64,000 bases of DNA, from assembly GCF_963920925.1 (NCBI RefSeq), contig NZ_CAWUDI010000036.1, positions 1 to 64,000 on the forward strand. Direction: 5' to 3'. Shown here in pieces: positions 54,595 to 63,570 of this stretch. The DNA comes from Rivularia sp963920925. Its GTDB lineage: Bacteria; Cyanobacteriota; Cyanobacteriia; Cyanobacteriales; Nostocaceae. Within the stretch, counting starts at the first letter, position 1, and every line of letters starts with the position of its first letter. The notes under the pieces are model-generated. The model had not been told where the DNA came from. It did no database searches and worked only from the letters and a program-made list of their open reading frames with translations. Position numbers and translations under genes: made by a program.

Positions 54595-55485
54595 ATGCAA
54601 ATCCGCCGTCGTCCCCCAAATCCCGATATTGCCGTAATGTCATTGCGGTATCAAATTGCTGCTGCTGATGCCGAGCCAAGCAATATTTTAGAAGAAATTG
54701 TTTGGTATAAAGAAGCTGAAGTTGACCAAATGCGCGAGAAGCAATCTTTACAGGATTTGCAGCGTCAAGTCCCTAATGCTCCACCAGTTCGCGATTTTCT
54801 GGCAGCTTTACGTCAAGGTAAAACTAAACCAGCTTTAATTGCAGAAGTAAAAAAAGCTTCTCCTAGTAAAGGGGTTTTACGGGAAGATTTTGACCCGGTA
54901 CAAATTGCTCAGGAGTATCAACTCGGTGGTGCTAGCTGTCTTTCGGTACTTACAGATAAAAAGTTTTTCCAAGGCAGTTTTGAAAATTTATCTAAAGTCA
55001 GGGCTGCTGTAGATTTACCTTTGCTGTGCAAGGAATTTATTATTTATCCTTATCAAATGTATATGGCACGTCTTCGCGGTGCTGATGCAGTTTTACTTAT
55101 AGCAGCGGTACTCAGCGACCAAGATTTACAGTATTTTGTCAAAATCGCTAATGCTTTAAAGCTGACTCCTTTGATTGAAGTTCATACTCTAGAAGAACTT
55201 GACCGCGTTTTAGCTGTAGATGGTGTTTCCCTAGTTGGTATCAATAATCGTAATTTAGAAGACTTTTCTGTTGACTTGCAAACTACTTGTAAGTTATTAC
55301 AGGCAAGGACTAAACAATTGCTCTCACGTAATATCCTTGTTGTTAGCGAATCAGGATTGCATACTCCATCGGATTTAAGTTTAGTCGCCTCTTGTGGTGC
55401 CTCTGCTGTATTGATTGGTGAATCCCTAGTAAAACAGCAAGATCCAGCAAAGTCTATTACCAATCTGTTTGCAAATTTTTCATAA
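54595..55485 (+). CDS. trpC: Indole-3-glycerol phosphate synthase
   Basis: 296 residues including a cyanobacterial N-terminal extension (MQIRRRPPNPDIAVMSLRYQ). TIM-barrel signatures: LIAEVKKASPSKGVLR, YQLGGASCLSVLTDKKFFQGS, LLCKEFIIYPYQMYMARLRGADAVLLI, LIEVHTLEELDRV, VGINNRNLEDF, VVSESGLHTPSDL and SAVLIGESLV. The catalytic Lys and Glu residues (KKASPSKG, KEF, NNRN, SESG) are present. It closes the indole ring in tryptophan biosynthesis. No other trp gene is adjacent, as is usual in cyanobacteria where trp genes are scattered. Confidence 0.97.
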   Translation: MQIRRRPPNPDIAVMSLRYQIAAADAEPSNILEEIVWYKEAEVDQMREKQSLQDLQRQVPNAPPVRDFLAALRQGKTKPALIAEVKKASPSKGVLREDFDPVQIAQEYQLGGASCLSVLTDKKFFQGSFENLSKVRAAVDLPLLCKEFIIYPYQMYMARLRGADAVLLIAAVLSDQDLQYFVKIANALKLTPLIEVHTLEELDRVLAVDGVSLVGINNRNLEDFSVDLQTTCKLLQARTKQLLSRNILVVSESGLHTPSDLSLVASCGASAVLIGESLVKQQDPAKSITNLFANFS

Positions 55486-55599
55486 CCAACTTTTTTTTAG
55501 GACTTGCAACAATCCACCTGTTGGCTGTGTAACAATTCATTTATCACATACCTTGAGCTTGGCTAGAGCCTCAACCCTACCAACTATATTTTAAACTTC

Positions 55600-55851
55600 A
55601 TGGAGCAAATTCCTCTTCCTTCACCCATTCATTACGAATTGCTGCTGCAATTACTCGAAAGACAAACCATGAATGCAGTTAATCAAAATCCTAATTTACG
55701 GAACCAGGTAAATCAATTGATTATTACCCTTCGTAAAGCAGCCGTCCAACAAAAACACTTAGAACAAGTCTGTCAGATTTCTTCTATGGAAGTTTCGCAC
55801 CGCTGGTCTATCAATCACATTAACTCCGAACAAATCGCAGCTTCTGAGTAA
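55600..55851 (+). CDS. Small conserved cyanobacterial protein (DUF5340-like)
   Basis: 83 residues, entirely helical in appearance: HYELLLQLLERQTMNAVNQNP, then NQLIITLRKAAVQQKHLEQVC. There is no membrane segment or signal peptide. I recall small cyanobacterial proteins of similar text filed as DUF5340, but this cannot be checked here. The ATG follows trpC by 114 bp on the same strand. Function unknown. Confidence 0.65.
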   Translation: MEQIPLPSPIHYELLLQLLERQTMNAVNQNPNLRNQVNQLIITLRKAAVQQKHLEQVCQISSMEVSHRWSINHINSEQIAASE

Positions 55852-56373
55852 CCGAAAGTTACCGTAACTTAGTAGGGCTGAAAGCGGCAACATAAATAAA
55901 AAGGATTACCATTATCTTCTCTTGGGTTATTTACCGTGAGAGCATAGAAAGAAACTGTAGTTCAATATAGCAAATGTGAGGAGCGCTATATATAGCTTTG
56001 GCACCTAAACTACATACTATCTTTGTCCTGCCCTACAACAGTTTTTTTAGACTGCTAATCTAATGGCTTTATTGTACAGATAAGTAAGTTAGCGAAAATA
56101 AAACTAACTATGTAACGAAATGTAAAAAGCCCGAAACGGTTGCGATTGCTTCCTCGTACCTCGTCGCAATGACAAATCACAACTATATTTATTCACGTCG
56201 AGCTACTTAGCATAAATAATAAAATAGACATTTAATATACCATTAAATTTAATTGTGATTCCAAAATAATTAATTTGGGGAACGGGAGATGGGGAGACAA
56301 GGGGACAAGGGGGATGGGGAGATGGGGGGATGGGAAAAATAACTCATAGCTCATAACTCTCAATCTAAAATCT
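55852..56373. other. Intergenic region, repeats only
   Basis: About 520 bp. Contains a short copy of the CGCAATGAC repeat (about 56135-56182) and G-rich short repeats (GGGGAGATGGGG, 56280-56335). The stretch 55900-56100 has T-runs (ACAGTTTTTTTAG at 56037) but no clear hairpin. A CTCCTCACA word on the minus strand near 55977 is reminiscent of Yfr1 but not convincing. Confidence 0.4.
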
Positions 56374-56405
56374 AAAGAGCGAGTTGAATGTTCAACTCGC
56401 TCTTT
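56374..56405. terminator. Strong hairpin, bidirectional terminator
   Basis: AAAGAGCGAGTTGAA is followed after TG by its exact inverse, ending in CTCTTTTA on the plus strand and the same on the minus. It lies about 95 bp behind the DUF2949 gene on the minus strand and would end that transcript. Confidence 0.85.
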
Positions 56406-56500
56406 TAATTTATATATGATTACATCCAGAATCAGTCTTCGCAAAAAGTGGAGTTTTTGCAACAACATCAATAATTTCTCCCTATTGCTAACGAGACAGC

Positions 56501-56692
56501 CTATGCTGTTTCTAACCAATCGTATATTTGCTCCAACTGCTCTAAAGTTACTAAACCATACTGCCACAGAATCATCGGTAAAGGGCCTGGATCTTGTTCG
56601 CTGTGCCGCAAGGCTACGGCTAGGGAAGCCGTAGAAATCGATAAATCATCTTGCAAAAAACGAATCAGTCGCGAATAAGTAGATTGTGTCAT
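56501..56692 (-). CDS. DUF2949 family small protein
   Basis: 63 residues. The text MTQSTYSRLIRFLQDDL, SIASLAVALRHSEQDPGPLPMILWQYGLVTLEQLEQIYDWLE-like order matches the short cyanobacteria-specific DUF2949 family. The start is fixed by an excellent ribosome site AAGGAGGTG (56709-56701) eight bases before ATG 56692; an upstream ATG at 56740 is therefore not used. Function unknown. Probably cytoplasmic and all-helical. Confidence 0.88.
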   Translation of the reverse strand: MTQSTYSRLIRFLQDDLSISTASLAVALRHSEQDPGPLPMILWQYGLVTLEQLEQIYDWLETA

Positions 56693-56700
56693 TTTTGTCT

Positions 56701-56709
56701 CACCTCCTT
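56701..56709 (-). promoter_or_regulatory. Strong ribosome binding site for DUF2949 gene
   Basis: AAGGAGGTG matches the anti-Shine-Dalgarno almost completely and lies eight bases before ATG 56692. It decides between three in-frame ATG codons. Confidence 0.85.
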
Positions 56710-56740
56710 GGGTAGGGTGTATTGTCATATATCTATCCAT

Positions 56741-57222
56741 TCTTTATCAGTAGCTAGTAGCTAGTAATTCATGTATCACTGCACGGTTGTTTAAAAAACA
56801 GTTGAGTACAGTTTGTCCAATGCAAGACAGCAAAGGAGAACCGACAGAAATAAATATTTTAGCTTGATTTATATCAATAGTCTCAAACAATACTTCACTT
56901 AATTTCAAAAAGTTTAATACTTTATACTTAAGTGGCGATCGCCGTCTTTCATTTCTTGTAACAAAGATTCCATAGCTTATACTCCCCCATTTGCAGCTGT
57001 TTATACGTACACCAAAAGGAATATTTTTGCGATCGAATATAAATTTTGACTTGACTTGGACTCAAAAGCTTAGTATTAGACTAGCAGCAATGCAAATCTT
57101 AACATCACAACCTCTTTTTATACCACTATTATTGATACTTTTTTCTCTAAATTCACTTAAACATATATCTATTAAGCTATATAAGCAGATGTGCTGTTTT
57201 ATTTATTAAGTAATTATTGGGA
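56741..57222. other. Intergenic region, no gene seen
   Basis: About 480 bp, AT-rich. A 19-codon minus-strand frame (MESLLQEMKDGDRHLSIKY) at about 56912-56971 looks like the beginning of a degraded gene but has no continuation. A HIP1 octamer is present at about 56935. Confidence 0.4.
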
Positions 57223-57732
57223 TTATAGTGATTTAATTGTTACTTTATCTCCTTTTTTTAAGTTTAGTTCGGCAGCTCTCCCAGAACGTAATTCAATTAC
57301 TTGGTCGATAAGAGTTCTCGGACCGTAAGTAGGGCAAGGTTCTTTTGTACACGGAGGTGCGGAAGCTTCAACATATTGGACTACTCCTTTACGCAGAAAA
57401 ACCATATCTAAGGCAACTGGTACATTTTTCATCCAAAAACTAACTGGTTGGGCAGAGGGAAAGTTAAATACCATTCCTCGGTTGTCAGGCAAAGGTGGTC
57501 TGTACATCAGTCCCATTGCTTGTTGTTGTGGTGTTTGCGCTACTTCTAACTGAATTTGCGTACCGTCGGGAATAGTCGCAACAGCAGAAATTGGCAATTG
57601 TTGACCTAAATTATTCACGCTCAGAGAAGGTGGGGATACGGTGACATCGGGAGATTTTGCTGGTGTCTGTTGGGAACAGCTTATAAGTAAAATGCCTAAT
57701 ACTATAGGTAATAATCTTTGACAATAATTCAT
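57223..57732 (-). CDS. DUF192 family lipoprotein
   Basis: 169 residues. A lipoprotein signal peptide with lipobox LLISC anchors it outside the cytoplasm. The DUF192 domain spans about 55-165: VAQTPQQQAMGLMYRPPLP, GMVFNFPSAQPVSFWMKNVPVALDMVFL and a C-terminal KGDKVTI. An insertion with two Cys (APPCTKEPCPTYGP) is typical for cyanobacterial members. The family is widespread in bacteria and archaea without an assigned biochemical role. Monocistronic. Confidence 0.93.
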   Translation of the reverse strand: MNYCQRLLPIVLGILLISCSQQTPAKSPDVTVSPPSLSVNNLGQQLPISAVATIPDGTQIQLEVAQTPQQQAMGLMYRPPLPDNRGMVFNFPSAQPVSFWMKNVPVALDMVFLRKGVVQYVEASAPPCTKEPCPTYGPRTLIDQVIELRSGRAAELNLKKGDKVTIKSL

Positions 57733-58056
57733 GTAATTTTTAATTTTTACTCCAAAATTTGATGATTTTAGACAATAATTTTAACAGTATGAAGGAATTA
57801 AGAATTGCGAATAGACGCTCGTATTTCTTGGATGAGGCTACAGTATGCGTCTCGCTCGCCAATTTTAACCAAGAAACGAGATACTGCATTCCCCACCATC
57901 TATTTTTTATTTGAAATCGCTGTATAAATTAAGATTTTCTTCATACTTCAATTGGCTAAACCTAAACCAAAAGCTGTATTTCTAATAGAAGAAAATCAAA
58001 TTTGGCGGTAATAAAATTATTTACTTCTTGGATTCTCTATTCGGTTAACTTTAAAA
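57733..58056. other. Intergenic region with interrupted palindrome
   Basis: At 57818-57890 CTCGTATTTCTTGG mirrors CCAAGAAACGAG, and CAGTATGCGTCTCG partly mirrors CGAGATACTGCAT. It looks like a dispersed hairpin element. No gene is seen in the remaining bases. Confidence 0.5.
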
Positions 58057-58743
58057 TTAAGATTCTCTCAATACATAGCCAACACCACGTACAGTTTGAA
58101 TCAGCCGTTTTTGACTTTCGACTTCTATTTTTAGTCGTAAGTAGCGAATATAAACTTCGATTACGTTAGACTCACCCATAAAGTCATAGCCCCAGACATT
58201 TTCCAGAATTTGCTCGCGAGTTAGCACCTCACGGGGATGTTCCATAAGATACTTTAACAGTTCAAATTCTTTCATTGTCAAATCAATGACTCGTTCGTTA
58301 TTAATAGCGCGACGAGTGGCTAAGTCTAAAATTAAATCTCCAAAACGCAATTGCTCGGAAGTATCAACATCTGGTTTCAAATACAAGCGAACCATATTCA
58401 TGAAATTTTCCGAACGGTAAGGCTTGAGAAAATAATCATCGGCACCTGCTTCTAAACAAGCTACTCGATCGTCAACAGAATCTCTTCCCATTAACATTAG
58501 TACCGGAGTACACACACCGCTACTTCTGAGATTTTTGCATAACGAGATTCCCGATTCTCCGTGCAGCATTCTATCAACAACAATTAAAGCAGGTTGGCGA
58601 TCGCGATTATGCTGCAAACCAGAAACTGTATCGGAGGCTAAAATCGGTTCGTAACCAATTTCTTTTAAATCAGATACTAGTTGATTGGCAAGATTTTCGT
58701 CGCTTTCTATCACTAAAACACAAGGGTTATAAGCAAGAGTCAT
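58057..58743 (-). CDS. OmpR/PhoB-family response regulator (NblR-like)
   Basis: 228 residues from ATG 58743; a TTG at 58770 is less likely. The receiver domain has VLVIESDEN (acidic pair partly changed to E-S-D-E), phospho-accepting Asp in LIVVDRMLHGESG, and Lys in DYFLKPY. The usual Thr/Ser switch is in LMLMGRDS. The DNA-binding winged helix has LTMKEFELLKYLMEHPREVLTREQILENVWGYDF and VEVYIRYLRLKIE-like text ending RGVGYVL. The VDRML.GESG signature and the altered acidic pocket recall NblR, the regulator of phycobilisome breakdown, but this is not certain. No partner kinase is adjacent. Confidence 0.9.
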   Translation of the reverse strand: MTLAYNPCVLVIESDENLANQLVSDLKEIGYEPILASDTVSGLQHNRDRQPALIVVDRMLHGESGISLCKNLRSSGVCTPVLMLMGRDSVDDRVACLEAGADDYFLKPYRSENFMNMVRLYLKPDVDTSEQLRFGDLILDLATRRAINNERVIDLTMKEFELLKYLMEHPREVLTREQILENVWGYDFMGESNVIEVYIRYLRLKIEVESQKRLIQTVRGVGYVLRES

Positions 58744-58770
58744 TCTATTTTTGATTTTTGATTTTAACAA

Positions 58771-59092
58771 GATTTTGGATTATTCTCTTCTTGAAAAAAG
58801 GAATCGGGGCAGTTTTAGATTTTAAATAAATTAACTTGTTGGACTTTACTATAAGATTTTATCTTCCAGACGCTTTTTACATCTGAGTGAAAAGTTAGAC
58901 GCGAAACTATTGTAATAGTTGCTTTGATGACAGTTTTTTTATACTGCCTACGTTTTCGGTTCGATGTTTTAGCACGTCCAAGTATTAATCGAAGAAATTA
59001 AAATATATACTATTTATAATAATTTATTAACAATTGACTTGATTTATTTACGATCGCGACTACCTATAGAGGGTGGAGAGGGGGAAGACAGC
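58771..59092. other. AT-rich intergenic region
   Basis: About 320 bp with no gene. A HIP1-like GATCGCGA word lies near 59052. It should hold the promoter of the response-regulator gene; no element was assigned. Confidence 0.35.
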
Positions 59093-59213
59093 CCTTGCTA
59101 CGAACCTTTTTACCCGTCAAAATTGATGAAATGGACTACTAATAGGTTCGTAGTAGCGCTTTAGCGACTCATAATCCGGAATTCGGAGGCGAAGACGGCG
59201 TTACTACTAACAA
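59093..59213. repeat. Dispersed palindromic repeat (CTACGAACC / GGTTCGTAGTAGCGC), copy 5
   Basis: Two joined units: TTGCTACGAACC at the left and GGTTCGTAGTAGCGCTTTAGCG at the right, ending CGGCGTTACTACTAAC. It lies just behind the NAD kinase gene. Confidence 0.65.
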
Positions 59214-59232
59214 AATGATTAACCCGGCAAAT

Positions 59233-60147
59233 TTAATGTGGCGGAGTACTAGGCTTGGCAATATGAGGTAAACCCCAACCTAATTTGTCTCGTAAAATTT
59301 GGAAAAATTCGGGTGATTGAAGGCGAATAAAACGAGCGGTGTAATCTGATTTTTCTATATAAATGCGGTCTTCTGGCAAAATATAACATCCAGCATTGCC
59401 ATCAACTGTCATAACTAATTTAGTTGCATTTACCGAATGAATATTAACTGATTCGCTATCTGGAAATACTAATGCTCTTGATGCTAATGAATGAGGACAA
59501 ATAGGTACTAGCTGTAATACTGCAACACCAGGAGCTACTACGGGGCCTCCAGCGCTTAAGGAATAAGCAGTTGAACCTGTCGGTGTAGAAACAATAATGC
59601 CATCTGCGGCTATATCTATGGCTGCATGACCACCAATTGCTATTTCAAAATGGCACATCGAAGTTAAAGGCTCGCGATGTAATACCATTTCATTTAGACA
59701 TAGAGCTTCCCAAAATACTGTTTCTTTGCGAAATACTTTGACGGCAAGCATTGCCCGCTCTTCGATATCATAATTACCCTCTAAAACTTGTTCTACTGCT
59801 TGGGGTAACTGATTAACATAAGCTTCAGTTAAAAAGCCCATGTGACCAGTATTTATCGCCAGCATCGGAATTCCACAGGGTGCGACTTGGCGAGATGCGG
59901 CTAAAACCGTACCATCACCACCAAGTACCACCACGAACTTGATAGACGAATCGAAACCCGGAGGAGTCAATCCCTCTATCGGCGTATGACATACAGGGCT
60001 TCGCGGAGTCGAATAGCCCAAAATTCCACCGATACCAGTTGCGAGACATACATCCCAACCTTTCTCGGTGAATTTTTCTTTTAATTCGACAGCGATGTCA
60101 TTCGCTATCGGCTTCTCGTCATTGTATATAATGCCTACTTTCGGCAC
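59233..60147 (-). CDS. nadK: NAD kinase
   Basis: 304 residues. The start is best placed at GTG 60147, giving MPKVGIIYNDEKPIA, the usual N-terminus; a TTG two codons upstream also opens the frame. Conserved motifs: VVLGGDGTVLAASRQ (catalytic Asp in GGDG), NTGHMGFLTE, LNEMVLHR, ADGIIVSTPTGSTAYSLSAGGP and MTVDGNAG. It phosphorylates NAD to NADP using ATP. Cyanobacteria usually carry two NAD kinases; which one this is cannot be decided. Monocistronic. Confidence 0.96.
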   Translation of the reverse strand: MPKVGIIYNDEKPIANDIAVELKEKFTEKGWDVCLATGIGGILGYSTPRSPVCHTPIEGLTPPGFDSSIKFVVVLGGDGTVLAASRQVAPCGIPMLAINTGHMGFLTEAYVNQLPQAVEQVLEGNYDIEERAMLAVKVFRKETVFWEALCLNEMVLHREPLTSMCHFEIAIGGHAAIDIAADGIIVSTPTGSTAYSLSAGGPVVAPGVAVLQLVPICPHSLASRALVFPDSESVNIHSVNATKLVMTVDGNAGCYILPEDRIYIEKSDYTARFIRLQSPEFFQILRDKLGWGLPHIAKPSTPPH

Positions 60148-60395
60148 GTTCAAATATCCAAATTTAAGGAAACGTTTTTTTATGTAATTAATACTTACAC
60201 ATTTTGCGGTTCTAGTACATAGTTCGGATTAAAAGGGAGTAGGGAGTGGGGAGTGGGGGAGATGGGGAGATGGGGAGACAAGGGGACAAGGAGAGATAAT
60301 TTTTTATTATTAACTCAATACCTTTGACCTTTAACCTTTAACCTTATTAACTCCTAACTCCTAACTCTTAACTACTCCCTACTCCCCATTCCCTT

Positions 60396-61379
60396 TTAAG
60401 AAGATTGTTTAAAAGGAGTTCTTTTTTCTTTCTTTTTCTTACTTTTATTTTGCTGGTAATCGAGTTCTCTAAGTTTTTTGGTAATTCTGTTGAAATATTC
60501 TTGCAAATAAGATTCTAAGGTAGTGATTTCGCTTTTATCTATGTCAAAGGCTTTATATGTCTCATCCATTGAAGCGTCTAATGGCTTACCGCTTGCCAAA
60601 ACTTCTGTAAATGAAAGTCTATCGGATACGTTCCATCCCCACTGAAAAATACGCAATATATTACGAATGGTGCGAAGTAGGTTTAACGGCATCCGGGTTA
60701 TCCTAGCTGTCTTACCGGATAAACGTTCGCATAAGTTAATTATTTCTTGGGCACTCCAAGAGCGAGTTCCCACCACTGGAAAGGTTTTATTTTCAGTTTC
60801 TTCTCTTTTCAGCGCTCTGATAGCAAATTTTGCAATATCTTGAGTATCCATGTAGGCAATGGGTGAAGAATCTCCTGTTACCCATACTGGCTGTGCTTCT
60901 AAAATCGGAATACCGTATTGTCCAATTAAGCCCTGCATGAAGCCAGCTAACTGTAAAACGGTGTAGTTTAAGCCGGATTCTGCCAAAAATAGTTCCGTAC
61001 ATCGCTTGATTTCCATCAAGGGTACTTCCGGATAATCTTGATTATTTAATATTGAGAAAAAGATAAAACGTTCAACATTCGCGGCGGCTGCTGCTTGAAT
61101 TAATGCTACTTTCCCATCCCAATCTACTTGTTTAATACTCAGTGAATCTGTGGGACGAGATGTGGATGCATCTATTACAGCATCTACACCATCAAGTGCG
61201 GCTTCGAGGGTTTCAGGGTAACATAAGTCTCCCCGGACTAATTCTGCACCCCACTCTTTCAGAAATGATGCTTTCTTAGAACTCCGGGCAAGACAGCGTA
61301 CTTCATAACCCTCATCGATCGCATGGCGAGCAACCTGTCTTCCCAAGGTACCTGTAGCACCTACTATCAATATTTTCAT
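60396..61379 (-). CDS. ycf39: Ycf39/HCF244-like NAD(P)-binding photosystem II assembly factor
   Basis: 327 residues. Atypical short-chain dehydrogenase of the NmrA type with the nucleotide-binding motif ILIVGATGTLGRQVARHA, then RGDLCYPETLEAALDGVDAVID, FIFFSILN, and LNYTVLQLAGFMQGLIGQYG. Length and order fit Ycf39/HCF244, which binds HliC/HliD and helps make the D1 protein and insert chlorophyll into photosystem II. A C-terminal Lys-rich tail (SKKKKEKRTP) is unusual. It lies downstream of petM on the same strand, 170 bp away. Confidence 0.9.
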   Translation of the reverse strand: MKILIVGATGTLGRQVARHAIDEGYEVRCLARSSKKASFLKEWGAELVRGDLCYPETLEAALDGVDAVIDASTSRPTDSLSIKQVDWDGKVALIQAAAAANVERFIFFSILNNQDYPEVPLMEIKRCTELFLAESGLNYTVLQLAGFMQGLIGQYGIPILEAQPVWVTGDSSPIAYMDTQDIAKFAIRALKREETENKTFPVVGTRSWSAQEIINLCERLSGKTARITRMPLNLLRTIRNILRIFQWGWNVSDRLSFTEVLASGKPLDASMDETYKAFDIDKSEITTLESYLQEYFNRITKKLRELDYQQNKSKKKKEKRTPFKQSS

Positions 61380-61482
61380 CAGTTTTAATTAAAAAATGTA
61401 AACTTTTATTAAAACAAGTTTATCAGAATTGTTTTTTAAAGCAAAAGTAAAGCAAAATCTGTTACTTAAACAAAGTGATGGC

Positions 61483-61505
61483 AGAGACTGCCCAAGGAAG
61501 TCTCT
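61483..61505. terminator. Hairpin between petM and ycf39
   Basis: AGAGACT pairs with AGTCTCT around a 9-base loop, 46 bp behind the petM stop. There is no T-run on the minus strand, so termination is uncertain and it may only stabilise the petM transcript. Confidence 0.45.
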
Positions 61506-61550
61506 AGCCAATAAATGAAGCGTTTTTCCTCGATTGTATGTAAAGAACCT

Positions 61551-61658
61551 TTATTCTGGCTCTGCGCCTTGAATCTTAAGTAACAAAGTACCTATAGCCC
61601 AACCAACGAAGATTAAGCCGAAGGATAATACAGCTGCGTTGAACATTTCGCCGCCCAT
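61551..61658 (-). CDS. petM: Cytochrome b6f complex subunit VII (PetM)
   Basis: 35 residues. The text MGGEMFNAAVLSFGL, then IFVGWAIGTLLLKIQGAEPE, is the PetM signature, a single membrane helix at the edge of the cytochrome b6f dimer in the thylakoid. The ribosome site AAAGGAG lies eight bases before the ATG at 61658. It is divergent from pdxA, with starts about 130 bp apart. Confidence 0.96.
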   Translation of the reverse strand: MGGEMFNAAVLSFGLIFVGWAIGTLLLKIQGAEPE

Positions 61659-61786
61659 TTGAGTTCTCCTTTATGAATTGTTTAATTAAGTTAAGTTTAC
61701 CAAGTAATCAGTTATCAATTATCAATTATCAATTATCAGTTAGCAGTGAGCAGTTAGCAGTAATTAATTTCTCGTACTTAAGTAAT

Positions 61787-62860
61787 ATGTATCAATTAAA
61801 GCATAAAAAGGCTATTTTAAGTCAAAACCATCGTCCGCGTTTGGCGGTGACTTTGGGCGACCCAGCGGGGATTGGAACGGAAGTTGTATTAAAGGCTTTG
61901 GCTGATTCGCATCTTGGTCAAAATTGCGATTTAACTGTAGTTGGAAACCGTGATTTACTATTAAAAAATTATACTAGTTTGCGGGCAAATGAGAATATAG
62001 ATTTGGCGAATCCTACCGAGTTGTCGATTTTAAATGTAAATTTGGACGGCAATATTAAGGATGAAGTTATTCTTGGAGTTGAAAATGCGGCGAGTGGTGC
62101 GGCAAGCTTTGCTTATATGGAAGCTGCTATAGCTGCTACACTTGCAGGTAATTTTGATGGTATAGTTACTGGACCGATTGCTAAATCTGCTTGGAAAGCT
62201 GCGGGTTATATTTATCCGGGACAAACGGAACTTTTAGCTCAAAAGGCTGGTATAGATAAATTTGGGATGCTGTTTGTAGCTCGATCGCCTCACACTAATT
62301 GGACTCTGCGAACTCTGCTTGCAACCACACATATACCATTGTGTCAAGTTTCAGAAACGCTGACACCGGAATTGATGAGTAGGAAGTTGGATTTGCTGGT
62401 GGAATGCTTAGAAAAAGATTTTGGAATTATAAACGGAAAGATTGCGATCGCAGGGTTAAATCCCCACAGTGGAGAAAAAGGACAATTAGGGCGTGAAGAA
62501 GCGGATTGGTTGATTGATTGGTTGGAAGAAGAGCAGAAAAAGCGGACAAATTTAACTTTAATTGGTCCAATTCCGCCAGATACAATGTGGGTGAAACCGG
62601 GACAAGCTTGGTATGGTAATTCTAAAGTACAAGCAGCCGATGGTTATTTAGCGCTTTATCACGATCAAGGTTTGATTCCGGTAAAGTTGATGGCTTTTGA
62701 TCGAGCGGTTAATACTACGATTGGATTACCTTTTATTAGAACATCTCCCGATCATGGAACGGCATTTGATATAGCAGGTAAGGGAATTGCTGACGCTACG
62801 AGCATGAAAGCAGCGATTGAGTTAGCGGGTGAGTTGGTGTGTGTGAGGTTGGGGAAATAG
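61787..62860 (+). CDS. pdxA: 4-hydroxythreonine-4-phosphate dehydrogenase
   Basis: 357 residues from ATG 61787. An ORF start at 61673 would add 38 residues encoded by heptamer repeats (ATCAATTATCAATTATC) and is rejected. PdxA motifs: LAVTLGDPAGIGTEVVLKAL, GIVTGPIAKSAWKAAGY, PGQTELLA, ATTHIPL, IAGLNPHSGEKGQLGREE, and GLPFIRTSPDHGTAFDIAGKGIAD. The metal-binding His residues (TTHI, PHSGE region, SPDHG) are present. It oxidises 4-phosphohydroxythreonine with NAD in the DXP-dependent vitamin B6 route. Confidence 0.96.
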   Translation: MYQLKHKKAILSQNHRPRLAVTLGDPAGIGTEVVLKALADSHLGQNCDLTVVGNRDLLLKNYTSLRANENIDLANPTELSILNVNLDGNIKDEVILGVENAASGAASFAYMEAAIAATLAGNFDGIVTGPIAKSAWKAAGYIYPGQTELLAQKAGIDKFGMLFVARSPHTNWTLRTLLATTHIPLCQVSETLTPELMSRKLDLLVECLEKDFGIINGKIAIAGLNPHSGEKGQLGREEADWLIDWLEEEQKKRTNLTLIGPIPPDTMWVKPGQAWYGNSKVQAADGYLALYHDQGLIPVKLMAFDRAVNTTIGLPFIRTSPDHGTAFDIAGKGIADATSMKAAIELAGELVCVRLGK

Positions 62861-62907
62861 TTAGAATTTATAAGTGCTAAATTTTCGGTGTTGAAGGTTA
62901 ATTAGTA

Positions 62908-63126
62908 GTGAAATTTCAAGTAATTTTTGTATTTGATTGAGAATATCAAGGCTATGTAGCAGAAGGGAGCGAACTTCCCGGTTGTGTCAGTCAAGGTAAA
63001 ACCTTGGATGAAGCCGTTGAAAATATCAAAGATGCGATTAAAGGTCATCTTTACGTCCAAGAAAAACATGGAAAACCTTACCAAAAGAAAGAATCTCAAT
63101 CTTTTATTGGTGAGGTTGTAATATAA
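62908..63126 (+). pseudogene. hicB: HicB-type antitoxin with in-frame TGA
   Basis: GTG 62908 opens VKFQVIFVFD, then TGA at 62938-62940. The same frame continues with EYQGYVAEGSELPGCVSQGKTLDEAVENIKDAIKGH and ends at TAA 63126. This is the HicB signature (GYVA..PELPGC.SQG.T.DEA..NIK.AI). The gene precedes a hicA-like sequence directly, as in type II hicBA loci. With the nonsense codon near the start, reinitiation is unlikely to yield a complete fold, so the antitoxin seems lost. Confidence 0.85.
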
Positions 63127-63347
63127 ATGGGGCGTTTATCAAATATTTCGGGCAAGGAAGCTGTTAAAGTCTTTGAAAGTTTTGGTTATGTATTCGATCA
63201 TCAAACCGGAAGTCATATGATTAAGACGGCATGATTCAAAACCTACCGTCTTCAGTTCCCAATCATAAAGAATTAGCCCCTGGTTTATTAAGAAGCTTGA
63301 TTCGTCAAGCTGGAATTACGGTTGATGACTTTCTTGCTCATAAGTAA
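63127..63347 (+). pseudogene. hicA: HicA-type toxin, frameshifted
   Basis: ATG 63127, one base behind the hicB stop, opens LSNISGKEAVKVFESFGYVFDHQTGSHMI, the HicA N-terminus with the catalytic His in GSHMI. The frame then fails. The C-terminal part (VPNHKELAPGLLRSLIRQAGITVDDFLAHK) is found in another frame, ending at TAA 63347. The R/K.LTVP core between is damaged by small deletions. HicA is an mRNA interferase; here it is inactive. Confidence 0.85.
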
Positions 63348-63570
63348 TAACTGATAAAATTAGTTGAATTGTTTACCACGTTGCTATAGCAATCCTAATC
63401 GAAAGAAATAAATGTACTCAATTTAATTCTTTCTCAAGAATTAAATTAAGCAAAAAATATAGTTCATTTATTTTCTCAAAAAAGATAATAACAGCTTAAC
63501 GATTGGTTAAGGAAAAGTTAACAAAAACTTTCTATATTTTTCTTATCCACTAAGCAAAATTAATTTTACC

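Noticed and set aside
55960..55990. CTCCTCACA on the minus strand, like the core of the small RNA Yfr1
   Set aside because: The expected flanking stems and the T-run terminator of Yfr1 are not there.
61673..61786. N-terminal extension of PdxA
   Set aside because: The 38 residues are encoded by heptamer repeats; ATG 61787 gives the normal protein.
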